A stretch of DNA of 64,000 nt from Hydractinia symbiolongicarpus (lineage: Eukaryota; Cnidaria; Hydrozoa; Anthoathecata; Hydractiniidae). Positions within the stretch are counted from its first letter, which is position 1, and every line of letters starts with the position of its first letter. Below the pieces are notes generated by a model. It was not told the DNA's origin. It searched no databases and saw nothing but the letters and a program-made list of their open reading frames with translations. Both the position numbers and the translations under genes were made by a program. Shown in pieces: positions 22,797 through 33,405 of the stretch. The stretch spans positions 6,572,001-6,636,000 of the forward strand of contig NC_079886.1 in NCBI RefSeq assembly GCF_029227915.1. The letters run 5' to 3'.

Positions 22797-24420
22797 TTAT
22801 GAAAGAGTTTTGAGAAACTTGTTGAGAGCTGCTTTAAACTTTAAAACTGGACATGAAGTGATGCTTCTTAAAGACTTGGGCAGGGCGTTGAAGGTTCTTG
22901 AAGCTTGATAACGGAAGCTGTTGTGTAGTTTAGCGAAGATTGTGGAATTGTTCAGCATCGATAATAGTTGAAAAAGACGCCCTTTTCTTTGTGTTGCATG
23001 GGTTTGCATGGATGGGTGAAGGTTTGGGACAATGCGTTCAGCTATTTTCCAACTGTATATGGCTTGATAGCATTCACGTCGCCGTTGTAACGAGTACAAT
23101 TTGAGCTGTTTTAGTGCGTTGTTGTAAGTCATTCTGTATACACAGTTGATCTTTTTCAGGTAGCTCCATTGCAGAGCTTCTAGTACCTTGATTTGTCCTT
23201 TACTAGCAGGAGACCAGAGTTGAGAGGAGTACTCGAGTCTAGGGATGACAAGGGATTTCCATAGTGGTAGGAGAACTTCTGATGATCGCGATCAAAGGAC
23301 TCAAAGAATCCAGCTTGTAAGTTGTTTTGTAATTTCTACGATATTTATATGTGATTTGAAGGTAGCATCATCTGTCATTAGTATTCCAAGATCTTTGGTT
23401 TGTGTTTTTGGTTGGATTTGTGTTGATGCTGTTGTTTTTTACTTTGACTTTGACTTCAGATCTAGGTCTTTTCCGTACTGCAGGAGTTCAAACTTTGTAT
23501 TGTTTAACATCATGTTGTTTTGTTTACTCCATTCGTAGACTGAGTTTAAGACTGCTTGCATTTTTTAAACGTCACTTTCAGAGCTAACCTTCATTGTAAG
23601 TCTTGTATCATCTGCAAAGCTTGAGAGTGATGCGTCCTTTACAAAAAGATCAATATCCCCCATAAGGATCAAGAAGATGAGCGGTCCAAGCACACTTCCT
23701 TGTGGTACACCAGAGATGACTTTTGTGGTGCGTGAGTGGTGACCGTTTACTGAGACGTACTGGGTTCTGTTTTTTAGGAAGGACTTCAGCCATTTGAGTA
23801 GTTTGCCTTTGATACCTAAGTTTTCTATCTTTTTAAGGGCTATGTCTATATCGACCTTGTCAAATGCTATTGCGAAATCCAGGTATACAACATCAGTGTT
23901 TGAGTTGTTGCAGAGTATTTGTAGAATGCTGTCAAAATGGTCAAGAAGTTGGCTCAGACATGACCGTTTAACACGAAAACCATGTTAGGAGCTGTTGAAG
24001 AGGTTATTTTCTTCCATGAATGACACAATTTGATTTCGGACAACCTTTTCAAAGACCTTTATGATGTGGGAAGTTAGGGCAATTGGGCAGTAGTTTTCAG
24101 CTTTAGTTTTGCTTCCACTCTTGTGTTTTGGGGTTATTATAGCACTGGTTAGTGTGTCTGGAATGGTTCTTTCTTCAAATGATTTCGTCCAAATCAGCTT
24201 GAGTGGGGTGGCTATGACGTTTTTGCACTTTTTCAGTAGGATTAATGGGAAGCCATCAGGACCAGAGGAGGAGTTTGCTGAGAGTTCATTGATTGCCTTA
24301 ATGAAGTGTGTTTCATCGAATATCACGCTTTGTAGTGAGGGTTTGCTTGGACTTTGGTTTTGTTTGTTTGTGTACTGTTTTGGTGTGCTGAACATCTTGC
24401 AGTACTGTGTCAGTGGTGTT
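22797..24420 (-). pseudogene. CR1/Jockey-like LINE, same frame with nonsense codons
   Basis: The reverse transcriptase reads along one frame from 24395 to 22797: SSSGPDGFP, VFEKVVRNQI, HGFR, VVYLDFAIAFDKVD, GVPQGSVLGPLIF, SFADDTRL, LGIL and the C-terminal LKLYSLQRRR. Several stops interrupt it, among them TAA before HGFR (23985-23987) and TAA before KMQAVLNSV near 23564, both where CAA would be expected. There are no large indels, so decay by point mutation dominates. No endonuclease part is seen upstream. Confidence 0.85.
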
Positions 24421-24647
24421 AAGTAACAATAATGACTTACTTTGATTGTCTCACTTGATTACTCAGCGGTATCACAAACACAACCAGCAGGAACACATCA
24501 ACACAACTTGATCCGTAACACAACAACACAACTGGATATCAACACAACTGCACAACCACTTGAGGCCCCACCAAGAACATTCACTATTGTTTACAGTCTA
24601 TATTATGGAGACAACATAATAATATCAACAATCTCCCTTCTCCTTCT
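24421..24647. other. Short unassigned stretch
   Basis: It contains repeated CACAACA-like words at about 24470-24560 (AACACAAC clusters) and nothing else of note. Confidence 0.4.
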
Positions 24648-25110
24648 TCAATTAGTTTTTGATGGACTAATTTCTTCATTTATTCTTTCTATTTTTGATA
24701 TTCCCTTTTTCATATTAATACATTCTGTAGAGCCATCTTTATGGCGAACATTCCAAAAATCTTTATATTTTCCTCCCTGAGCCTTTCCAACTTTTCCAGC
24801 TCTTGAAATTACTTCAACTTCTTTTAATTGCAAATCTTCATTTGTTGCAATGCGTATTTTCATCTTTGGTTTTAATTTAACAACATCGTTTTCAGCATCA
24901 TCATTTTTATTGTTAGCATTGACATTCCTTTGTTCGCTTACATCTTTATTGTGTTCCACATTTTCTAATTTGCTTACTTCATCAATAGGATTTATACTAT
25001 CAAAGTCATTATCATTTCTCCTCACTTCTTCTTCTTCAATAGTATTTTCAGTATCTTCAAAGTATACATTGTCCTCTTCTAGTGTAACAGCATCTACTGT
25101 AAACTTTTAG
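24648..25110 (-). pseudogene. Possible retroelement polyprotein fragment
   Basis: An open frame of about 150 codons has an acidic, Asn-rich first half and a basic second half with VISRAGKVGKAQGGKYKDFW. That second part recalls the small SH3-like domain in cnidarian retroelement polyproteins (pattern SRAGKATGKYK-W), from memory only. There is no start in context and no partner exon. It could also be an exon of an unknown gene. Confidence 0.35.
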
Positions 25111-25948
25111 GTACATCTGAAGAACTTGTGCAGTGTGGGGTGTTGGGTTTTTATATATATACAACCATTAATAATCAAGACCTGGGTAGGGCCCAGTTCT
25201 TTTACAGGCAAGTGAGACTAGTGTCCCTGGCAACCTTTAAGATCAGGTCTATAGGTAGAAACCACCCCCACTTGCCAGGTTCTACCTGATATTTTCAATG
25301 ACTAAGGTAAACCTAATATATACTAACCAAAATGCTAAAGAACTGTATTTCTGTCACCACAATTAACACAAGCAAAACTTGCAGTTTAGCTCCATTTGAA
25401 AATTAAGAGAACTTCAAAACTTTTACTTCAAACTTGATAGATTTTGCTATCGTGTATCATTCAAAAGGTGACATTTTTACGAATAATACAATTGCAGGAC
25501 CCCACGTTCAGCAGTTTTCCCTGACTAGGCAATTTTCCCTGGATTAATAGATTCAGTACTTCAAACTTATTGTATGGTTAGCTATCTAGAAACTTTAAAT
25601 TATAATTCACATCATATTCTGATGACCTTAGAAGATGGAGAGGGGGGAGCAGGAATATTATGTACAGTAAAAAAGGGGTTGCCAAGACCAAACTCAGCAT
25701 AACAAAACATTGTTCCAAAATACTTGGGTTAAAACCTTTATTTTTAATTGTAGAGAAGCTTGTTGTTGGGAACAACAACAAGGGCAATCTTAAAATTACA
25801 ATTCAATAATGGGGCAATAAACTTTAAACATGTCATGTCAACCAGGGGATGGGAGATTCTGGTTAGCTTCTTTTGTTCTTTTTGTTTCTCTGCTCTCTGC
25901 ATGCATCTTGCGCAATTATCTCGCCATTTTGAATTGCATCAGTATTCG
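25111..25948. other. Unassigned, left flank of the foldback element
   Basis: No gene is seen. At about 25180-25290, GACCTGGG, AGATCAGGTCT and CTACCTGAT form weak inverted repeats, possibly an old MITE. Confidence 0.35.
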
Positions 25949-26144
25949 AGCAAATTGGGAACGACTTCATTTAGCACCGGGCTAAGTGGTCCCGACACAC
26001 GACGTACAACATAACTAGTACCCTTCATACTTTATCGATATTAAAAGTCCGACAGACGTTCAGTCATACTTCTCCACAACCAAATGGACCCGACAAATGA
26101 AACCGCATTATCCGACATCCTCTCTATATAACAAATACATATTT

Positions 26145-27440
26145 TTTCTGTCAATAATCCATAACCAACGTAATATCGCATAATACTGCATAATACTGCA
26201 TAATACCTTCATAATTCATAAAAAATACATAAATTTTCTGTCGATGGCCATACCAACGTAATATCGCATAATACTGCATAATACCTTCATAATACTCTCT
26301 GTCGCTACATAACAAATACATATTTTTTCTGTTAATAATCCATAACCAACGTAATATCGCATAATACTGCATAATACTGCATAATACCTTCATAATTCAT
26401 AAAAAATACATAAATTTTCTGTCGATGGCCATACCAACGTAATATCGCATAATACTGCATAATACCTTCATAATACTCTCTGTCGTTACATAAAAAATAC
26501 ATATTTTTTCTGTCGATGGCCATATCAACGTAATATCGCATAATACTGCATAATACTGCATAATACCTTCATAATTCATAAAAAATACATAAATTTTCTG
26601 TCGATGGCCATACCAACGTAATATCGCATAATACTGCATAATACTGCATAATACCTTCATAATTCAAAAAAAGTACATAAATTTTCTGTCGATGGCCATA
26701 CCAACGTAATATCGCATAATACTGCATAATGCCTTCATAATACTCTCTATCGTTCCATAAAAAATACATATTTTTTCTGTCGATGGCCATACCAACGTAA
26801 TATCGCATAATACTGCATAATACTGCATAATACCTTCATAATTCATAAAAAATACATAAATTTTCTGTCGATGGCCATACCAACGTAATATCGCATAATA
26901 CTGCATAATACCTTCATAATACTCTCTGTCGTTACATAAAAAATACATATTTTTTCTGTCGATGGCCATACCAACGTAATATCGCATAATACTGCATAAT
27001 ACTGCATAATACCTTCATAATTCATAAAAAAAACATAAATTTTCTGTCGATGGCCATACCAACGTAATATCGCATAATACTGCATAATACCTTCATAATA
27101 ATGTCTGTCGCTTCATAAAAAATACATAAATTTTCTGTCGATGGCCATACCAACGTAATATCGCATAATACTGCATAATACCTTCATAATACTCTCTGTC
27201 GTTACATAAAAAATACATATTTTTTCTGTCGATGGCCATACCAACGTAATATCGCATAATACTGCATAATACTGCATAATACTGCATAATACCTTCATAA
27301 TTCATAAAAAAAAACATAAATTTTCTGTCGATGGCCATACCAACGTAATATCGCATAATACTGCATAATACCTTCATAATAATGTCTGTCGCTTCATAAA
27401 AACTACATATTTTTTCTGTCGATGGCCATAACCAACGTAA
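26145..27440. repeat. Left-arm minisatellite of the foldback element
   Basis: About 15 units of roughly 85-100 bp alternate between two subtypes, one ending in an ATTCATAAAAAATACAT-like block and one in CTCTCTGTCG. Within units the 10-bp word ATACTGCATA is present in one to four copies (four near 27250-27290), showing a second level of slippage. Confidence 0.92.
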
Positions 27441-27922
27441 TATTCCAGAATATTTCGCATAACTGCCATTTACGGAAAGCTGTTTTTATAAAGTAGACAA
27501 AGTTTGAGGTTGGATACACATCCATACACAAACAGAGAAGGTATTATGCAGTATTATGCAGTATTATGCGATATTACGTTGGTATGACCATCGACAGAAA
27601 AAATTTGTATTTTTTATGTAACGACAGAGAGTATTATGAAGGTATTATGCAGTATTATGCGATATTACGTTGGTATGGCCATCGACAGAAAATTTTTGTA
27701 TTTTTTATGTAACGACAGAGAGTATTATGAAGGTATTATGCAGTATTATGCGATATTACGTTGGTATGGCCATCGACAGAAGAAATATGTATTTTTTATG
27801 GAACGATAGAGAGTATTATGAAGGCATTATGCAGTATTATGCTATTATTATTATTATTATGCTCTTTTCACTCGAGTAGCTGTTGTAGCAAGACATACAT
27901 ACGCAAGATATACATACGCATC

Positions 27923-27975
27923 ATGAATCAAAACGATCCTTTGAATTTGTTTCAGTTGCACGACAATGAGAACGG
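27923..27975 (+). other. Exon-like frame in the foldback core
   Basis: ATG at 27923 opens a short frame (begins MNQNDPLNLFQLHDNEN) that ends at a consensus donor ACG|GTAAGT. It resembles a first coding exon and may be a remnant of a gene of the autonomous parent. A second open stretch begins near 28146 (NETQIANIN...) but does not join it in phase, so no protein is claimed. Confidence 0.3.
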
Positions 27976-27993
27976 TAAGTTAAAAAAAGAAAA

Positions 27994-28146
27994 TTGTTCT
28001 TACTAACTGATGAGAATACCTAAACAAAGGTATGGCCCACTATCACGAGGAGTTATTGATTAGTCCGTGCTAGGACGGGGCCGAAAACTCCAATGACGGT
28101 AGAAATCAACTGATGATCTCATTATTCAGTTAGTTTTTTAAGAACG
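27994..28146 (+). other. Stem-closed region with a pseudoknot-capable core
   Basis: GTTCTTACTAACTGA at the left can pair with TCAGTTAGT...AAGAAC at the right. Inside, GGCCC (28034-28038) pairs with GGGCC (28078-28082), while GGAGTT (28049-28054) pairs with AACTCC (28086-28091). These stems cross, giving an H-type pseudoknot, and GTCC/GGAC (28063-28076) forms a hairpin within it. The stem order resembles an HDV-like ribozyme without P4, but no family can be assigned. Confidence 0.35.
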
Positions 28147-29051
28147 AAACACAAATTGCCAATATCAACACTTATATATTGGTAGATAACCAGAGCAAAC
28201 TACAACAACATGTTCGCTCTAACAAACTTAAACTAAACCAATTTGATTGTTCAATGTACGATGGGGAAAGCGAGAGGGAATAACACACTGATTTTCACAC
28301 ATAGCGACAGAGAGTATTATGAAGGTATTATGCAGTATTATGCGATATTACGTTGGTATGGCCATCGACAGAAAATTTATGTGTTTTTTATGAATTATGA
28401 AGGTATTATGCAGTATTATGCAGTATTATGCGATATTACGTTGGTTATGGATTATTGACAGAAAAAATATGTATTTGTTATGTAGCGACAGAGAGTATTA
28501 TGAAGGTATTATGCAGTATTATGCGATATTACGTTGGTATGACCATCGACAGAAAAAATATGTATTTGTTATATAGAGAGGATGTCGGATAATGCGGTTT
28601 CATTTGTCGGGTCCATTTGGTTGGAGAAGTATGACTGAACGTCTGTCGGCTTTTTATGTCGATAAAGTATGAAGGTATTAGTTATGTTGTACGTCGTGAG
28701 TCGGGACCACTTAGCCCGGTGCTAAATGAAGTCGTTGCCAGCAAATTAGATCCCATGGCTAGAAAACGTCCAGACGTGGTTGGAACAAGCTTTAAAATAG
28801 TAAACTTCGTGTTTCATCTGCTCACATGTGTGAGAGACAGCTTTTTTTTATAACACGAGTTCACACTTTCGTTAAACTGTATTGATAATTGCAAAAAAAG
28901 AGTGAATTGTTAGGTAGCTAGAGCTATTATCAAATAGGAAAGTTTTGGACCATCGTTAAGGAGCAATGATTTACATTTCGCGTTTATATTTCATGTGGTT
29001 TAGCTAGCCTCACTAAATTTCAAGGGGCTACACTATTCATTGTTCTAGGAA

Positions 29052-29300
29052 GGGTGCCGTAGCTTATTGATTATAACTCTTGCACTTTGTGCGTGACACT
29101 CAGATTCGTTGACAGCAATCCAATATGGGCGATTGAATATTACCGTTACCCCTCCTGCTGGTTGTTACCAAGCCATCCATATGTAAGGGAAATTAGTTGA
29201 GATGGCACACTGTGTGTTGGATGTTGCAGTGAGTTGTCTGGTACAGTGCAGTGCAGACCCTAATTGCATAGCTCAAAATGAGCATTAAATACTCTGAAAC
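29052..29300 (+). mobile_element. tRNA-derived SINE, near full length, degenerate
   Basis: It aligns in order with both halves of the split SINE at 20708 and 21698: a tRNA-like head with decayed boxes, the block CAATATGGGCGATTGAAT, the junction CCAAGCCATCCATATGTAAG, and the tail GTTGGATGTTGC to AGCTCAAAATGAGCATT. Confidence 0.75.
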
Positions 29301-29825
29301 TCCCTATTTATGCCATGGCCCTCCCGAAATAATACACCTTCACGGTTTAAGCTGTTCACTCATTTTTTGTATTGAAAAAAGGAAGTAAACAGAGTGAATT
29401 TTATAAGGCTTTGACCATGGGCATTATGAATATTTCTCATTTTCTGATGAAATAAATAGTCTCACAACATGAAAATTTAGTATGTTATTAATTTAACGCT
29501 TACAGTACTGTGAAAAGGTTTGTTAATATTGTGGTTTGGGTTTATTTCATGTTACGCATGAACCATGGTAGCCCACAATGCGTATTTTTTTAACAATCGT
29601 GGAGCTCACGATCATGTTTCGTGGACTACACAAACAAAAATTAAACACTACACCGTGGCGTCCACGGTAGACAACTTCTATTGTAAAACTACAAAGACCG
29701 TACTAGTTTATCAATTAAATCAAAAACCGACGGCAAAATAAATTAACCCTTGTTGTTTTAATCCGTTTTCGTAAAGCTAGCTATATAATAGATTTTAATC
29801 GTTCGTGAATCAAAATGCGATGTAA
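29301..29825. other. Unassigned AT-rich sequence
   Basis: No gene is seen. Inverted CATGTTTCGTGGACT and ACCGTGGCGTCCACGG-like words near 29610-29670 suggest a small palindromic element of unknown type. Confidence 0.35.
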
Positions 29826-30310
29826 AAAACATTTCTATCGCTGCTTTTCGTTTATAAACTTTTAAAATGCGATCTAAAAAAACATATCGCCGTTCTTCTT
29901 TCTTAAACTTTTAAAACGTGATCTACAACAGCATTCCTATCGCCGCTTTTCGTTCATAAACTTTTAAAATGCGGTCTTAAAAAACATTTCTATCACCGCT
30001 TTTTGTTTACAAACTTCTAAAATGTGATCTTAAAAATCATTTTTATCGCAGCTTTTTGTTTATAAACTTTTAAAATGCGCTCTTAAAAAACATTTCTATC
30101 GCCACTTTTCGTTTAGAAACTCTTAGAATGTGATCTTAAAAAACATTTCTATCGCCGCTTTTCGTTTAGAAACTCTTAGAATGTGATCTTAAAAAACATT
30201 TCTATCACTGCTTTTCGTTTAGAACCTTTTAAAATGCGATCTAAAAAAACATTTCTATCCCCGCTTTTCGTTTTTAAGCTTTTAAAATGTAATCTAAAAA
30301 AGCATTTCTC
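29826..30310. repeat. 53-bp minisatellite, about nine copies
   Basis: The landmark CATTTCTATCGCCGCTTTTC (with variants) recurs about every 53 bp from 29831 to 30302, each time followed by a CTTTTAAAATGCGATCT-like block. Confidence 0.92.
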
Positions 30311-33300
30311 ACAAAATTAAGACATGTAATTTGGTTAGTATACGCTAATTGGAGAACTGATAATCAATGTGTTAGGGAGTTGTTACTATTGCCAGTGACG
30401 GATTGAAGATACCGCTTTTCAAAGGTATACATGTACATATATATTTAAAAAATTCATGTTAAGGCTGAATAGCTAGCTAGCTGTTTAGTACAGGCTTCTC
30501 ATTTTGGAAATATGTGCTTACATGATAAATCACGTACGCTAGACGACAACGTTACGTGATTGCATAGCGTACCTAATTTGCTCCAGGCAGGCGATTTTCA
30601 AAATAATGATTTCTTTGTTTATCAACCTTAGCCCTGGGAACTTTTTGCTTGAATTTTAGTTTTTAGAGTTTATGCCTCTCATTTTGCTGAGAAAAGCGCT
30701 AAGATGTGTATGTTAAATCAGTTGTATATTGAGTAGATTCACTATCGGTTAAAAAAGAAGAAAACTAACAATGAAAGGAACAATAAAAAGATTCCTAAAA
30801 TTTAGATCTCAGAATTTTTGAAAAGTCCTGGTCCTTTTAATCCGCGAGCAAGCCTATTTATAGCCAACCTGGCCATCTTGTGCAAAAAAAATTATTGGGA
30901 GAAAGTCTTGTTCAATCTCTGTTTTGTCAACACCTAGGCCCTAGATTCTTTAGATAAAATCTCGCGTTGTTTCAAAAAACCAATCAGACTACTTTCAGCG
31001 TGCCCTGAGCTGATATTTTTGTGCTGCATTATAATCTGCATTATATTTTGCTAGTTTTGTGGCAATTCTGTACCCTTCAATTTAAATAAGAAATTTTAAT
31101 TAAATGTAATTATAATTTTGTTTTGTAGTATCCCCCAACGCAATTTCGTCATCACATGTAAAAAATATTAAAAATTTATGGGCTCTACAGAAAAAAGCAA
31201 ATACGGATTCCACTTTGTTACGATTTTGAAATTTAGTAACTCTCCAACTCTCCCCTTGGCAACTACCTATATCTACCCAATTCTATGACTTGGAATTTTC
31301 CTAATCTCTATTAAAAGTTGTCTATAAATCTTTTTTTATATATTTGGTAAAATCTTTGTTAGTTTCCCAAGATATATAAAGACGCTGATGAACAATTGCT
31401 GGTATGAATGGCAATTAGAATTTAACTAAATAATAATATATATTCATTTGAATCTGTTCAAAATGTCGAACTGGATAGGTAAAATCATATTTACATCACC
31501 AAATACCTTAATAACCCTTAAAACAGTTAATTATTTATATCAAATACAAGACATCATGCATTATTAAGCAAAACTTCTTGATCAAAAATCTTGAGAGATT
31601 TGAGATTTTTCGAGATTTTTTGAAAAAATAAATAAAAAGATTTATAAAGAACTTTTCCATTTTTTTTATAAATCCAACTCTTTTTGTAAGCTTCATTCAC
31701 ACAATGATATTAAACAAAAGTTTAAATGTTTTAAACTGAAATTTATCATCATTTTAACAATCATTTAAAGCTTACCTTGCTTGTTAAAATAGTTTATTAA
31801 AATCGACTTGATATTTTAGTAGGATTTAAGAATTTAACTTTCTTTTTTGTAATTCACCCTTATAATTTAGATATGTATAAGCTGAAGTTTGTCTGTTTCG
31901 TGTTGGCTCACTCATCACAATTAATTCAGCTAATTTTTGGAATGTGACTTTAGTGGACTATATATTGTATTGTGATTGGGCTGCTCATTTTGACACCTTT
32001 TTGACACCTCTTTTATAGCAGTGTTATACAATATTTTTAGGTTTTTTAGGCCAAGATAGACATTTTCAGTATGCATTTGTTTAAGCTATTTTTAAAAAGA
32101 TATAGAAAAAATAAAATAAGTTTATAAATGTTTAAGGATAAAGTTGACATTTTTTTTTTATTTTGAAATTTTTCATTTAAAATGGTAGTGTAGTACTAGT
32201 GTATTACTTTTTTCATATCTCAAAAGGTTAACTTTGCAACATAAGGTAATTATAGTTTAAAATGATTAAATCAAATCAATGATCCATATTTTAAAAACAT
32301 TAGTTCAAGTTAATAACGCGTAAAATTGTCTTGGAATAAAAATATAAAAATAATAACCATGTTTATCAAAAGTATAGTTTTGAACAAAAAGAGTCTTTTT
32401 TAAAGTAATTTAGAAATGTTTCCCTTTGTGGTAACATTCAAACCAATGTGCTGAACAGAGACTAATATCACAACTGCAAACATCTATAACAACTCTGTTT
32501 TCTTTTGCCGGCTTTTTTACAAACAACACATCTTCGTGATGCATTAATTTTTTTCTCAGTCGTAGGAACATATGACAGAAAATGTTGCTTGACTAATCTA
32601 CAAGGGTTGTTGTTAGTACTAAGTCTGCCTCCATTTCAATACATTCAGTGTCCTGATCATACCTTTCAATTAGTTCGCTAATCAAGTGGTGTTAGTGGAC
32701 TGCATATTTTCCAATTAAGACTACTATTATTATTATTACTTTTTTGACCATTTTTTAATTGCTTTTGTTATATGGGATGGAATTCATTTGGTCTTAGTGA
32801 TCAACACCGCCAATTGATTTATTATAAAAACCCTAACCAGTAAAACAACTTTATCATGTCTGCGTCACTTGACAATGATATCTTCATCTGATATGCAGGA
32901 AGTGAGCATTTACATGTCACACTTGTCTTTCCACTGCACATTACAATGTTAGTTGGACAGTATGCTACTTTCTTTAGTTATATAGTTCAGAAATTCATCA
33001 GTTGTCATCAGTTCAAAAATATTAATATATTCAAACTTTGTACAGCATATGATAGCTAGGTGTATCAAAAAATTGTCATTGCATGGTGCCTACAGACGCT
33101 GTTTTTTTGCCATTTGATTTTTTATAAATAATCAACAGTTCTTTCATGTTTTGCGAATTATTCTATGAAAAGAAGTTTTTTTAATCAATCCTTTGTATGA
33201 CTTATTTTTTATTGGTTGTTGCAACAAAATAAACTATTAAGAAGGGATCAATGGCAAGTGACCTACAGTCCTTTTCAACATTTTTTCAAACTTAATTTGT

Positions 33301-33380
33301 ATTTCTAATTCAAACCCTGATTGATTTAATAGATTCAAACTGCTCACCTCTGTCATTTATTTTTTTATCCCCCTTTTTAG
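30311..33380. other. Long gene-free AT-rich stretch upstream of ELP6
   Basis: I see no coding exon, RNA gene or clear transposon end in these 3 kb. The right part should include the ELP6 promoter or leader intron. Confidence 0.4.
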
Positions 33381-33405
33381 TTAAAAAGATATTAAATTTA
33401 CAAGA

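Larger units (their letters stand above)
27540..28560. repeat. Right-arm minisatellite, inverted, in two blocks
   Basis: The same units in reverse orientation: three at about 27540-27840 and three at about 28310-28560, separated by a 460-bp unique core. The arms are therefore unequal in copy number. Confidence 0.9.
25957..28739. mobile_element. Foldback-type DNA transposon with minisatellite arms
   Basis: The ends GGGAACGACTTC and GAAGTCGTTGCC are inverted copies, and similarity continues through about 190 bp of unique terminal sequence on each side. Identical 8-bp direct repeats AGCAAATT flank the element (25949-25956 and 28740-28747). Inside each end is a tandem array of about 90-bp units (landmark CCAACGTAATATCGC): about 15 copies on the left (26145-27440) and about six inverted copies on the right (27540-27840 and 28300-28560). 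Long inverted repeats built of tandem repeats with 8-bp duplications are the foldback/TU pattern; Merlin- or MULE-like mobilisation would also fit. No transposase frame is visible. Confidence 0.92.

Noticed and set aside
26151-27377. Many overlapping open frames with repeated YYAILRWYGHRQKIYVFF-like peptides
   Set aside because: They are translations of the foldback minisatellite; unit length and frame vary and no start or splice context is shared.
28049-28091. Hammerhead ribozyme (GTCC hairpin followed by GAAA)
   Set aside because: The CTGATGA core is changed to TTGATTA, six extra bases precede GAAA, and stem I is missing. The crossing-stem reading fits better.
28006-28115. C/D-box snoRNA (TGATGA and CTGA words)
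   Set aside because: No proper terminal stem next to both boxes and no C'/D' pair; the region is better explained by its own long stems.
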